Below, piece by piece: positions 34,406-43,642 of a stretch of DNA of 64,000 nt. Position numbers and translations under genes: made by a program. The stretch covers positions 1 through 64,000 of the forward strand of contig CANCRX010000004.1 of assembly GCA_947380655.1 (NCBI GenBank), in the 5' to 3' direction. Under the pieces are notes generated by a model. It searched no databases and was not told the DNA's origin. It saw only the letters and a list, made by a program, of their open reading frames with translations. Source of the stretch: Alcaligenaceae bacterium (lineage in GTDB: Bacteria; Pseudomonadota; Gammaproteobacteria; Burkholderiales; Burkholderiaceae_B). Position 1 is the stretch's first letter, and the number at the start of each line of letters is the position of its first letter.

Positions 34406-35395
34406 TTATTCAGGCTTGATGCCAGCAGATTTGATTACTTTTGCCCATTTTGCCCGTTCAGTTTCGATAAACTGGGCGAAGGCCTCTGGTGAGCCGCCGC
34501 GCGCCTGGCTACCTGTGTCGGCAATGGCTTTGATTACGTCTGGATCCTGCAGAACTTCATTGAGGACCTTGTTGAGTTTTGCAATGATTGGGGCGGGCAT
34601 ACCAGCCGGACCGATGATGCCTTGCCAGTTATAGGACTCGAAATCAGCTACACCGGATTCTGCCATGGTGGGCACGTCAGGCAGAATAGCCAGACGTGTT
34701 TTGGACGTGACCGCGAGCGCGTGAATTTTGCCCGCCTGAATGGAAGGAAGCGCCGAGTAACCCATTTCAAACATCATGCTCAGATGCCCTGCCATCAGAT
34801 CGGTCGCAGCAGGGGATCCGCCTTTGTAAGGCACATGCGTGATCTCCAGACCCGTGGTCTCACGAAACATTTCGCCGGAAAGGTGATGCGCACCGCCCAC
34901 ACCTGACGAGCCAAAAGTCAGTTTGCCAGGCTCTTTTTTCGCCAAGGCGATCAGATCCGCTAGATTCTTAACCGGTAGGCTATTTGCTACGCTGAGAACC
35001 AAAGGTGCTTGTTCGATCAAGATAATGGGGGTGATGTCCTTGACCGGGTCATAGGGCATTTTTTTCATCATCGACGGATTAACGGCCAGGGGCGCCATAT
35101 TGCCAGAACCGATCGTATAGCCATCAGGCGCCGCCTTGGCTATGGCAGCCGTACCGATCACACCACCCGCGCCGCCTTTGTTTTCAACAACAATAGGCTG
35201 TCCAAGTTTTTCAGTGAGCTTGCGTGCCAGCAGACGCATGCGAGTATCTGCTGAACCGCCTGCAGCATACGGCGTAATGAGCGTAATGTTTTTGGTTGGC
35301 CACTCGGGTGCAGATTGCGCTGCAACCTGAGAGGCGGGGAGTGCCGCGATCAGGGTGACCAAACTGATGCTTAGCAGTTGATGAAGACCTTTCAT
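34406..35395 (-). CDS. Bug-family (tripartite tricarboxylate transporter) solute-binding protein
   Basis: A second Bug protein, 329 residues, with a signal peptide ending near ASQVAAQ. The mature N terminus has WPTKNITLITPYAAGGSAD, followed by VENKGGAGGVIG and THVPYKGGSPA. No tctAB partner is adjacent. It lies 42 bp after gltD on the same strand, which may be chance or may indicate co-transcription. Confidence 0.93.
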   Translation of the reverse strand: MKGLHQLLSISLVTLIAALPASQVAAQSAPEWPTKNITLITPYAAGGSADTRMRLLARKLTEKLGQPIVVENKGGAGGVIGTAAIAKAAPDGYTIGSGNMAPLAVNPSMMKKMPYDPVKDITPIILIEQAPLVLSVANSLPVKNLADLIALAKKEPGKLTFGSSGVGGAHHLSGEMFRETTGLEITHVPYKGGSPAATDLMAGHLSMMFEMGYSALPSIQAGKIHALAVTSKTRLAILPDVPTMAESGVADFESYNWQGIIGPAGMPAPIIAKLNKVLNEVLQDPDVIKAIADTGSQARGGSPEAFAQFIETERAKWAKVIKSAGIKPE

Positions 35396-35437
35396 GCGGC
35401 ACTCTCCTTGAAGCGTTGTTTTAAAACGCTGTCCTGA

Positions 35438-36904
35438 TTAACGTGGCAATACTGATGAACCCATCAGAAACTCGTCGACTGAGCGCGCGCACTGTCGACC
35501 TTCACGAATCGCCCACACAACCAGTGATTGACCGCGGCGCATATCGCCCGCAGCAAACACTTTGTCGATATTGGTTTTGTAGTCATCGGTGTTGGCACGA
35601 ACATTACCACGTGGATCTTGTTCGACTGCAAACGCTTTCAGCACGTGATTGACCGGCGCAACAAAACCCATCGCTAACAAGATCAGATCTGCTTTGATAT
35701 CAAATTGTGAACCTTTGATTTCTTGCATTTTCATCTGACCGGTCGCATCGTCCTTCACCCATTCGACTTTGGCTGCGACGAGTTTTTCAACTTTACCGTT
35801 TTTGCCTTCGATAGATTTTGTGGTGATTGCCCAATCGCGCTCAGCACCTTCCTCGTGCGAGGATGAGGTGCGCAGCTTGGCTGGCCAGTAAGGCCAGGTC
35901 ATTGCTTTGTTTTCACTTTCAGGAGGCTTAGGCATCAGTTCAATTTGTGTGACTGACTTCGCACCATGACGGTTGCTGGTACCTACGCAATCAGAGCCCG
36001 TATCACCACCACCGATAACAACGACGTGCTTGCCTTTGGCGATGATTTGATCGGTGAGCTTGTCACCTGCGACGACTTTGTTTTGTGGGCGCAGGAAATC
36101 CATGGCGTACATGACGCCTTCGAGCTCCCGACCTTCAACAGGCAGGTCGCGTGGTGTTTCACATCCACCAGTCAGGACTACGGCATCAAATTCTTTCTGT
36201 AACGCTGCAGGTGTTTTGACTGTGAGGCCGGCGGCAGCCGCATCGTCTGCTGCACCAATGTAATGGGATGTTTTGAACGTCACGCCTTCGGCTTGCATCT
36301 GTTTGATGCGTGCATCGATCAGTTGCTTTTCCAGCTTGAAGTCAGGAATGCCATAGCGCAACAAACCACCGGCACGATCGTTCTTTTCAAAGACTGTGAC
36401 ATCGTGTCCGGCACGACCCAGTTGCTGGGCGCAAGCCAACCCTGCGGGGCCAGAGCCTACGACCGCGACTTTTTTGCCGGTTTTGACAGCGGCGGGTTGT
36501 GCAACGACCCAGCCTTCTGACCAGCCTTTGTCGATGATCGCATGCTCGATGGATTTGATTCCGACCGCATCATTATTGATGTTCAACGTGCAAGCGGCTT
36601 CGCAAGGTGCGGGGCAGATACGACCCGTGAACTCCGGGAAGTTGTTGGTTGAGTGCAGTACATCGAGCGCACCACGCCAGTTCTGACGATAAACAAGATC
36701 GTTCCAGTCAGGAATGACGTTGTTGACCGGGCATCCTGTATTGCAGAACGGAATGCCACAGTCCATGCAGCGAGCGGCTTGTTTGCCTGCCTGCGCATCG
36801 TCCAGATGCAGAACAAATTCACGCCAGTGCTTCAGACGGCTCGCGGGAGCCTCAGAGCCTTCTTGCAGGCGTTCGAGTTCGAGAAAACCAGTAATTTTTC
36901 CCAT
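35438..36904 (-). CDS. gltD: Glutamate synthase small subunit
   Basis: A 488-residue GltD. N-terminal cysteine clusters CMDCGIPFCNTGCP and CPAPCEAAC ligate iron-sulfur centers. The FAD-binding GSGPAGLACAQQLGRAG and NADPH-binding VVIGGGDTGSDC motifs follow. It passes electrons from NADPH to GltB. It lies 9 bp downstream of gltB. Confidence 0.97.
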   Translation of the reverse strand: MGKITGFLELERLQEGSEAPASRLKHWREFVLHLDDAQAGKQAARCMDCGIPFCNTGCPVNNVIPDWNDLVYRQNWRGALDVLHSTNNFPEFTGRICPAPCEAACTLNINNDAVGIKSIEHAIIDKGWSEGWVVAQPAAVKTGKKVAVVGSGPAGLACAQQLGRAGHDVTVFEKNDRAGGLLRYGIPDFKLEKQLIDARIKQMQAEGVTFKTSHYIGAADDAAAAGLTVKTPAALQKEFDAVVLTGGCETPRDLPVEGRELEGVMYAMDFLRPQNKVVAGDKLTDQIIAKGKHVVVIGGGDTGSDCVGTSNRHGAKSVTQIELMPKPPESENKAMTWPYWPAKLRTSSSHEEGAERDWAITTKSIEGKNGKVEKLVAAKVEWVKDDATGQMKMQEIKGSQFDIKADLILLAMGFVAPVNHVLKAFAVEQDPRGNVRANTDDYKTNIDKVFAAGDMRRGQSLVVWAIREGRQCARSVDEFLMGSSVLPR

Positions 36905-36913
36905 GATGGTTCC

Positions 36914-39900
36914 TTAAGCAGCTTTAGGCTGAGGGTTGGCGGCGCGCCACATTTCGCCGAGCGCGCGCTTGTAATCGACAGGCATGACTTTGACAAACTT
37001 GCTGCGCGCCCGATCCCAGTCACTGACCATGTCGCGGGCGCAGAAGCTACCTGTGTAACGGAAGTGATTTTCAACCAAGCGACGCAAGATGACTTCGTCT
37101 GTTTCGCGTTCTGCACCGCGTGTCATGCTGTGCCATACGTCGATGCCTTGTACTTTTGTTTGCTCAGCAGAGGACAGCACGGGTTCAATTTCAACCATGG
37201 TCATATTGCAGAGTTCGCTGAATTTTCCTTCCGGATCCCAGACATAGGCCACACCACCCGACATACCGGCAGCAAAGTTGCGACCTGTGTTGCCCAGTAC
37301 AACAACGGTGCCGCCAGTCATGTATTCGCAGCCGTGATCGCCGGTGCCTTCAACGACCGTAGCCGCACCAGAGTTACGCACAGCGAAACGTTCGCCTGCG
37401 ACACCGTTGAAATAGGCTTGACCTGCAGTCGCGCCGTATAGAACGGTATTGCCGACGATGATATGGTCCGGACCAAAGCCGCGGAAGTCATTCGGTGAGC
37501 GTACGATGATGCGACCGCCCGACAAACCTTTACCGACATAGTCGTTGCCTTCGCCAACCAGATCCAGTGTGATGCCGTGAACGAGGAATGCGCCGAAGCT
37601 TTGACCCGCAGTACCGTTGCACTGAATATGGATGGTGTCATCAGGCAGACCGTCATCGCCATATTTTGACGCAACGCGGCCTGAGAGCATGGCACCGATC
37701 GTGCGGTTACGGTTACGCACTGGGGTGATGAATGAAACTTTCTCACCACGCTCAATCGCGGGCAGGCTGCGCTCAATCAGTGTGTGATCCAGTGCGGCTT
37801 CGAGCCCGTGATCCTGAGTCTCGATCTGACGGCGTGAACCTTCAATCGTAGGCTGATAGAACACACGACTGAAGTCCAGGCCTTCTGCTTTCCAGTGCTC
37901 GATTCCCGCGCGGGTATCGACCAGGTCAACACGACCAACCAGTTCATCAAATGTACGCATACCCAACTGAGCCATGATTTCGCGGACTTCTTCTGCAACA
38001 AAGAAGAAATAGTTCACGACATGCTCAGGTTTGCCCTGGAATTTCTCACGCAAGACAGGGTCTTGTGTTGCCACACCAACCGGGCAGGTATTCAGATGGC
38101 ATTTACGCATCATGATGCAACCTTCCACGACCAGTGGTGCAGTCGCAAAACCGAACTCATCTGCGCCGAGCAACGCACCGATGACGACATCGCGTCCGGT
38201 CTTCATCTGACCGTCAGCTTGTACGCGGATACGGCTACGCAGCTGGTTCAGAACCAGGGTCTGTTGCGTTTCAGCCAAACCAAGTTCCCACGGTGTACCC
38301 GCGTGCTTGATCGAGGAGATCGGCGACGCACCTGTACCGCCGTCATGCCCCGAGATCGTGACGTGATCCGCTTTAGCTTTTGCTACCCCTGCGGCAACGG
38401 TACCTACGCCTAACTCTGAAACAAGCTTGACCGAAATTGAGGCACGATCATTGACGTTTTTCAGGTCATGGATCAGCTGTGCAAGATCTTCGATCGAGTA
38501 AATATCGTGGTGTGGTGGTGGTGAAATCAGACCCACGCCAGGCACCGAGCAACGCAGTTTGGCGATGTAGTCCGAGACTTTATGGCCGGGGAGTTGACCG
38601 CCTTCGCCTGGCTTGGCACCCTGAGCCATTTTGATCTGAATCTGATCGGCGCTTGAGAGATATTCAGCGCTTACACCAAAGCGACCTGAAGCAACCTGTT
38701 TGATTTTTGAGCGCATTGAGTCGCCAGCCTGCAGGGGGACGTCTGCAGCAATACGATCCGCACCGAGCTCGCTGGCAAGCGTGGCGCCAGCTTTAATGCC
38801 ACTCTTGCCCGTGCGCAATTCATTGCGATAGCGCAACTCGTCTTCGCCACCTTCACCGGTATTTGATTTGCCACCAATACGGTTCATTGCGACAGCCAGT
38901 ACCGAGTGGGCTTCAGTCGAGATGGAGCCCAAAGACATCGCGCCCGTCGCAAAGCGTTTGACGATTTCTTTTGCTGGCTCAACTTCGTCCAGAGCGATCG
39001 CACGCGCTGGATCAAGCTTGAATTCAAACAAACCGCGCAGTGTCAGGTGACGCTTGCTCTGATCATTAATGAGTTGCGCGTACTCTTTGTATGTGCGGTA
39101 GTTGTTGGCACGCGTTGCGTGTTGCAGTTTCGCGATCGAGTCCGGTGTCCACATGTGGTCTTCACCGCGAACGCGATAAGCGTATTCGCCCCCAGTTTCC
39201 AGGGTGTGTGCAAGCACGGGATCGGTACTGAAGGCTGCACGGTGCGTACGCAGCGCTTCTTCGGCGACTTCAAAAATACCAATACCTTCAATGGTGCTTG
39301 AGGTGCCTGAGAAATACTTGTTCACGAGAACCGAGCGCAAGCCAACTGCTTCAAAAATTTGCGCGCCGCAATACGACATGTAGGTCGAGATGCCCATTTT
39401 GGACATGACCTTGTTGAGACCTTTGCCGATTGCCTTGATGTAGTTTTTGACCGCTTTTTCAGGATGCTCGGACATTTCGCCCAGGCTTTCAATCGCGAGG
39501 AATGGATGGATGGCTTCCGCACCATAGCCACCAAGCAGCGCAAAGTGATGGACTTCACGCGCCGAGCCCGTCTCGACAACCAGACCTGTATTGGTGCGCA
39601 GACCTTCACGGATCAGGTGTTGATGCACGGCGGAGGTCGCCAAGAGTGCTGGTATCGCAACTTGTGCGCTATCGACATGACGATCGCTGAGGATCAATAC
39701 GTTATAGCCGCTGTTTACTGCGTCGACTGCATTGGCACATAGCGCTGCAAGGCGTGCTTCGATACCATCTGGCCCCCATACGGCAGGGTAGGTGATATCG
39801 AGTTCAAAACTACGGAACTTGTCGCCTGTGACCTGAGCGATGCCGCGCAGGCGCTCCATTTCATCTGAGTCAAGTACCGGTTGTGTGATTTCCAGACGCA

Positions 39901-41647
39901 GTGGTGGGTTAACGTTATTGATATCAAGCAGATTGGGCTTGGGACCAATAAAGGAAACCAGTGACATCACCATTTGTTCGCGGATCGGATCAATCGGTGG
40001 ATTGGTCACTTGCGCAAACAGCTGGCGGAAATAATTGTAGAAAGGCTTCGAGCGATCCGACAAAATAGCGAGCGGTGCGTCGTTACCCATCGAGCCGATC
40101 GCCTCTTCGCCGCTGGCCGCCATCACCTCGAGTACAAATTTGTAGTCTTCCTGAGTCCAGCCAAATGCTTGCTGACGATCAAGTAGCGATGCGGTGGGTT
40201 TCGCGAGTGCGAGTTCGGGTACGGGTAACGAGTCGAGTTTGACGCGCAAACGATCAATCCATTGACGATAGGGGCGCGAATTGGCGAGCTGAGATTTGAT
40301 TTCAGCATCGTCGATGATGCGGCCTTGTTCCAAGTCGATCAGGAACATCTTGCCGGGCTGCAAACGCCATTTTTTAACGATGCGATTTTCAGGGATGGGC
40401 AGTGTGCCCGCTTCTGACGCCATGATGACCATGTCGTCATCTGTGATCAGATAGCGTGCGGGACGCAAACCATTGCGGTCAAGCGTCGCACCGATTTGAC
40501 GTCCATCCGTAAAGGCAACGGCTGCTGGGCCATCCCAGGGCTCCATCATCGCAGCGTGATATTCGTAAAACGCGCGACGGCTTTGATCCATGTGTGTGTG
40601 CTGTTCCCAGGCTTCGGGAATCATCATCATCATGGCGTGCGCAAGGGAGTAGCCTGACATCACCAACAGTTCAAGACAGTTGTCGAATGTTGCAGTATCG
40701 GACTGGCCTTCGTAAACAATTGGATAAAGTTTTTGCAGGTCTTCGCCCAGCACGGCAGATTGCATCATGCCTTCGCGAGCGCGTAACCAGTTGAAGTTAC
40801 CTTTGACCGTGTTGATCTCACCGTTGTGCGCAATCATGCGGTAAGGGTGGGCCAGCGGCCAGGCTGGGAATGTGTTGGTTGAAAAGCGCTGGTGAACCAG
40901 CGCAACAGCCGAGACAGTGCGCGGATCTGCCAGATCTTTGTAGTAACGACCAACCTGATCCGCGAGCAACAGACCTTTGTAGACTACGGTACGAACAGAG
41001 GCCGAAGGTACGAAATATTCTTTGCCGTGCGCTAATCCCATTGCCTGGATAGCATGGCTCGCCGCTTTACGAATCACATACAGTTTGCGCTCGAGTGCAT
41101 CGGGGACCATGACGTCAGCGCCACGACCAATGAATAACTGACGAATCACGGGCTCACAGGCGCGAACGGCTGGAGACATGGGCATGTCGGTATCGACTGG
41201 CACATCACGCCAGCCGAGAACGACCTGGCCTTCGGCGCGAACAGCGCGCTCGAGCTCTTGTTCACAGGCCAGGCGCGAGGCGATTTCTTTTGGCAGGAAA
41301 ACCATCGCAACGCCATATTCACCCGGTGCAGGCAAGGTGACGTTCTGTTTAGCGAGATCTTCGCGATAAAACGCGTCAGGAATCTGAATCAGAATACCGG
41401 CGCCATCGCCCATCAGCTTGTCGGCGCCGACCGCGCCGCGGTGATCGAGATTCTCTAGAATCTTCAGACCTTGCTCGACGATAGAGTGGCTCTTGTTGCC
41501 TTTAATATGCGCAACAAAACCCACGCCGCACGCATCGTGTTCGTTGGCGGGTGAATAGAGGCCTTGAGCGGCTGGCAGCCCGACCGTTGGCGCCTGAACA
41601 GCTGCCTTGGACTTGGCTGGGAAAAAATTCAATGGATGTGTAGACAT
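36914..41647 (-). CDS. gltB: Glutamate synthase large subunit
   Basis: A 1,577-residue GltB. From the ATG at 41647 (GGAG 7 bases upstream) the propeptide ends before Cys40 in NEHDACGVGF, the N-terminal nucleophile of the class II glutaminase domain. The FMN-binding central domain and the 3Fe-4S ligands in CHLNTCPVG follow, then the C-terminal beta-helix domain rich in Gly. It converts glutamine and 2-oxoglutarate to two glutamates. A longer in-frame start at 41764 would extend into the promoter. Confidence 0.97.
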   Translation of the reverse strand: MSTHPLNFFPAKSKAAVQAPTVGLPAAQGLYSPANEHDACGVGFVAHIKGNKSHSIVEQGLKILENLDHRGAVGADKLMGDGAGILIQIPDAFYREDLAKQNVTLPAPGEYGVAMVFLPKEIASRLACEQELERAVRAEGQVVLGWRDVPVDTDMPMSPAVRACEPVIRQLFIGRGADVMVPDALERKLYVIRKAASHAIQAMGLAHGKEYFVPSASVRTVVYKGLLLADQVGRYYKDLADPRTVSAVALVHQRFSTNTFPAWPLAHPYRMIAHNGEINTVKGNFNWLRAREGMMQSAVLGEDLQKLYPIVYEGQSDTATFDNCLELLVMSGYSLAHAMMMMIPEAWEQHTHMDQSRRAFYEYHAAMMEPWDGPAAVAFTDGRQIGATLDRNGLRPARYLITDDDMVIMASEAGTLPIPENRIVKKWRLQPGKMFLIDLEQGRIIDDAEIKSQLANSRPYRQWIDRLRVKLDSLPVPELALAKPTASLLDRQQAFGWTQEDYKFVLEVMAASGEEAIGSMGNDAPLAILSDRSKPFYNYFRQLFAQVTNPPIDPIREQMVMSLVSFIGPKPNLLDINNVNPPLRLEITQPVLDSDEMERLRGIAQVTGDKFRSFELDITYPAVWGPDGIEARLAALCANAVDAVNSGYNVLILSDRHVDSAQVAIPALLATSAVHQHLIREGLRTNTGLVVETGSAREVHHFALLGGYGAEAIHPFLAIESLGEMSEHPEKAVKNYIKAIGKGLNKVMSKMGISTYMSYCGAQIFEAVGLRSVLVNKYFSGTSSTIEGIGIFEVAEEALRTHRAAFSTDPVLAHTLETGGEYAYRVRGEDHMWTPDSIAKLQHATRANNYRTYKEYAQLINDQSKRHLTLRGLFEFKLDPARAIALDEVEPAKEIVKRFATGAMSLGSISTEAHSVLAVAMNRIGGKSNTGEGGEDELRYRNELRTGKSGIKAGATLASELGADRIAADVPLQAGDSMRSKIKQVASGRFGVSAEYLSSADQIQIKMAQGAKPGEGGQLPGHKVSDYIAKLRCSVPGVGLISPPPHHDIYSIEDLAQLIHDLKNVNDRASISVKLVSELGVGTVAAGVAKAKADHVTISGHDGGTGASPISSIKHAGTPWELGLAETQQTLVLNQLRSRIRVQADGQMKTGRDVVIGALLGADEFGFATAPLVVEGCIMMRKCHLNTCPVGVATQDPVLREKFQGKPEHVVNYFFFVAEEVREIMAQLGMRTFDELVGRVDLVDTRAGIEHWKAEGLDFSRVFYQPTIEGSRRQIETQDHGLEAALDHTLIERSLPAIERGEKVSFITPVRNRNRTIGAMLSGRVASKYGDDGLPDDTIHIQCNGTAGQSFGAFLVHGITLDLVGEGNDYVGKGLSGGRIIVRSPNDFRGFGPDHIIVGNTVLYGATAGQAYFNGVAGERFAVRNSGAATVVEGTGDHGCEYMTGGTVVVLGNTGRNFAAGMSGGVAYVWDPEGKFSELCNMTMVEIEPVLSSAEQTKVQGIDVWHSMTRGAERETDEVILRRLVENHFRYTGSFCARDMVSDWDRARSKFVKVMPVDYKRALGEMWRAANPQPKAA

Positions 41648-41693
41648 GTCGTGCTCCAGAGACACCGCTGCTATGTTGCAGTGCGAGGTCAAG

Positions 41694-41722
41694 ACAATAC
41701 TCGGGAAAACACGGATATGCAA
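41694..41722 (-). promoter_or_regulatory. Candidate sigma-70 promoter of gltB
   Basis: On the minus strand TTGCAT, a 17-base spacer, then TATTGT. It places the start about 40 bases before the gltB ATG. The AAATAGGG hairpin lies just upstream of the -35 box. Confidence 0.5.
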
Positions 41723-41729
41723 GTAAATA

Positions 41730-41750
41730 AAATAGGGTGCGTCCCTATTT
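41730..41750. repeat. REP-like hairpin beside the RAYT-like gene
   Basis: AAATAGGG-TGCGT-CCCTATTT, a perfect 8 bp stem with a 5-base loop. A related inverted sequence, TAAAATGGGGACGCATC, lies at about 41777-41793, so TGCGTCCC occurs in both orientations. An 11 bp direct repeat ATCGTGGTGCT is found at 41763-41773 and 41805-41815. Confidence 0.6.
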
Positions 41751-41791
41751 GATTTTAGCCTCATCGTGGTGCTGATTAAAATGGGGACGCA

Positions 41792-42496
41792 TCATCCGTG
41801 CGCTATCGTGGTGCTTGTTTTTGGTCTGCCGCGTTTAGCGGGCCTCACTCTGCGGCTTGAATGGGGTGCGATGTCATCCAGGAATGCGTCTCCACCCAGA
41901 GGCCATTGTCCTCGCAGCGCTTTTTCGATGATTCTGTCCGCAGCGGGTTCATTGCCCTCATGCAGTCGCTTTCGATAGACTGCCTGCCGGTCAAAGGGGG
42001 TATTGCCGCATGCCCAGTAATCAAGGTGTTGAGAGAGCCAGACTGGGGTCAGCCCGGGTGCCCCAGTGTGCGCAGCCACAGAGGACCATGGCCAGAGCTC
42101 TGGATCGGTACAGGATTGCTCTCTTAAAGCTTGTCGTTCTAGCCAGATTAAAGCGGGTAAGACCCACACCTCAGGCTCTAGGATGGTCGAGCGGTAGCGA
42201 CCAGAAAATACCGAGCCGATTTTCAGTGCCGAGGCCAGATGGCGACCGAGCGATTGGATAAGTTTTGAAATTCCCTGCGGATCCTTTGGGGTCGCGAGCA
42301 ATAAAATAGCCTTTGGTGTCAGCGACCAGCCGTGGATAGCGACCTGATAGAGACCCGCAGCTTCCCCCATCCAGTTGACAATCAAAGGCAGGGTCTTGCT
42401 AGTTAGATCATAGGGTGCGATCGTGGAGTGATCTGCAAACTCAGCTAGGGCAAGCTGCGTGGCACCGGGTGCGTACAGTCGGGGCAAACGCGCCAT
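41792..42496 (-). CDS. Degenerate RAYT/IS200-like transposase-derived protein
   Basis: A 234-residue protein that begins MARLPRLYAPG, as REP-associated tyrosine transposases do (compare MARLPRLV-PG). It keeps the later IQSLGRHL, FSGRYRSTI and WPWSSVAAH landmarks. The catalytic motifs are lost: the HUH segment (NHVHLLL in active enzymes) reads LTPKAILLL, and the helix that should carry the tyrosine reads LIWLERQ. The frame is intact over its full length, so it may be maintained for a non-transposase role. The ATG at 42496 is a good match to the family start. It lies beside gltB, with REP-like palindromes between them. Confidence 0.75.
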   Translation of the reverse strand: MARLPRLYAPGATQLALAEFADHSTIAPYDLTSKTLPLIVNWMGEAAGLYQVAIHGWSLTPKAILLLATPKDPQGISKLIQSLGRHLASALKIGSVFSGRYRSTILEPEVWVLPALIWLERQALREQSCTDPELWPWSSVAAHTGAPGLTPVWLSQHLDYWACGNTPFDRQAVYRKRLHEGNEPAADRIIEKALRGQWPLGGDAFLDDIAPHSSRRVRPAKRGRPKTSTTIAHG

Positions 42497-42519
42497 AATC
42501 TTGGCCTATTGATTGCGGA

Positions 42520-43464
42520 TCAGGGTTTGCGTAAACGATAAAAAAGGTTGGGTTCACTGACGATGTAAATGTTGCCACCATCGTCTGTTGCAACACCTTC
42601 AGGTCGTGGCATGGGCTTGCTGCCCTTGGGAGAAAGAGACAACATCCCACGTCCTTCGCCCGTATCGCCATCAAGCTGAACAATCATTTGAGATTCCTCG
42701 CTCAACAGGAATAAACGTCCAGTCGAGGGATCGACTTCTACAGAGGACAAGTCGGTCGCAAAAGGGATGTCATCAAGCCAGTAACTGAAATTTTCAATAC
42801 GCAGGCCGCGTGACTCAGGCGACTGCAGATAATTCAGGCCGCTGATACGGTAAAGCGCCCTGGGGCTGTGTTCTTTCGCGATATATAAGCGATCGCGTTT
42901 GAGGTCATAGCCTAAACCGTCAAAACCATAATTACTGTCGTCACTCTCACCAAAACGTAAAACTAATGAGAATGCACGGGTAACATCCAGCGGCGCGGGC
43001 GTAGGAGGGACTTCTGTAATCACCACACGACTTCTGCGACCGTTGACCATGGCAATTCTGTTGCCGCCGACCCAAGCAATCCCGTTTACATCCGAAATGC
43101 CTTTAAGTGGGTAGGTTGCCAAGATCTGACCTTCGACAGACATCGCAACGAGCGTGGCGGGTTTATTTGTGACTGCCCAGAGGCGTTTTTGCAACGGATC
43201 GTAGGTCAACCCAGCAAAATTGCCCTCAAGACCCTCAACAGAGACTGGCTTGTCAGGTGCGGCATAACCAGTCAGGGTGTTGCCGCCGGAGGCAGCAATT
43301 TTCTTTTCAAATTGCTGCTGCTTGGCCGCCAAACCGGACAGCCAGCGGTAGGCAACCTGCTCTGCGTGGTAATAGCGCACGCCGATATAGGTTGCCCATC
43401 CAACAAGGATGACAAGCACGCAAGACAACAGAATTTTTGAGAGAAACTTAACTAAATCGGACAT
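42520..43464 (-). CDS. SdiA-regulated (YjiK-like) domain protein
   Basis: A membrane-anchored protein of about 314 residues from the ATG at 43464 (MSDLVKFLSK). One N-terminal helix (SCVLVILVGWATYIGV) is followed by a beta-propeller-like SdiA-regulated domain (SVEGLEGNFAGLTYDPLQ, ISDVNGIAWVGGNRIAM, PRPEGVATDDGGNIYIV). The function of the family is not established. A TTG at 43494 is a longer alternative. It lies 23 bp upstream of the RAYT-like gene and is divergent from rpoH. Confidence 0.88.
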   Translation of the reverse strand: MSDLVKFLSKILLSCVLVILVGWATYIGVRYYHAEQVAYRWLSGLAAKQQQFEKKIAASGGNTLTGYAAPDKPVSVEGLEGNFAGLTYDPLQKRLWAVTNKPATLVAMSVEGQILATYPLKGISDVNGIAWVGGNRIAMVNGRRSRVVITEVPPTPAPLDVTRAFSLVLRFGESDDSNYGFDGLGYDLKRDRLYIAKEHSPRALYRISGLNYLQSPESRGLRIENFSYWLDDIPFATDLSSVEVDPSTGRLFLLSEESQMIVQLDGDTGEGRGMLSLSPKGSKPMPRPEGVATDDGGNIYIVSEPNLFYRLRKP

Positions 43465-43545
43465 ACCCGGATCCAGGTGGGCGCATTCCGACAAATTCGC
43501 CGATGCGCCGAGCCCCTTGAGATTAACACCCTAGAGGAAATTACG

Positions 43546-43572
43546 GAACTTTTATAGAAAACTACAGTCAGA
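43546..43572 (+). promoter_or_regulatory. rpoH: Candidate sigma-E promoter of rpoH
   Basis: GAACTT (43546-43551), a 16-base spacer and TCAGA (43568-43572), close to the E. coli sigma-E pattern GAACTT-N16-TCTGA known from rpoH P3. The -10 is one mismatch away. It abuts the CIRCE element. Confidence 0.65.
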
Positions 43573-43599
43573 TTAGCACTCGGGATGCAAGAGTGCTAA
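43573..43599. promoter_or_regulatory. CIRCE element (HrcA operator) upstream of rpoH
   Basis: TTAGCACTC-N9-GAGTGCTAA, an exact match to the CIRCE consensus with the standard 9-base spacer. It lies 44 bp before the rpoH ATG. By established knowledge HrcA binds CIRCE and represses. The putative transcription start would fall inside its left arm. Confidence 0.95.
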
Positions 43600-43642
43600 G
43601 ATTTAATCGTAGCTTGCACCTCAGTCTAGGAGCAACAATATC

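Noticed and set aside
36914..41647. Many alternate frames inside gltB
   Set aside because: All are shadows of the continuous 1,577-codon gltB frame.
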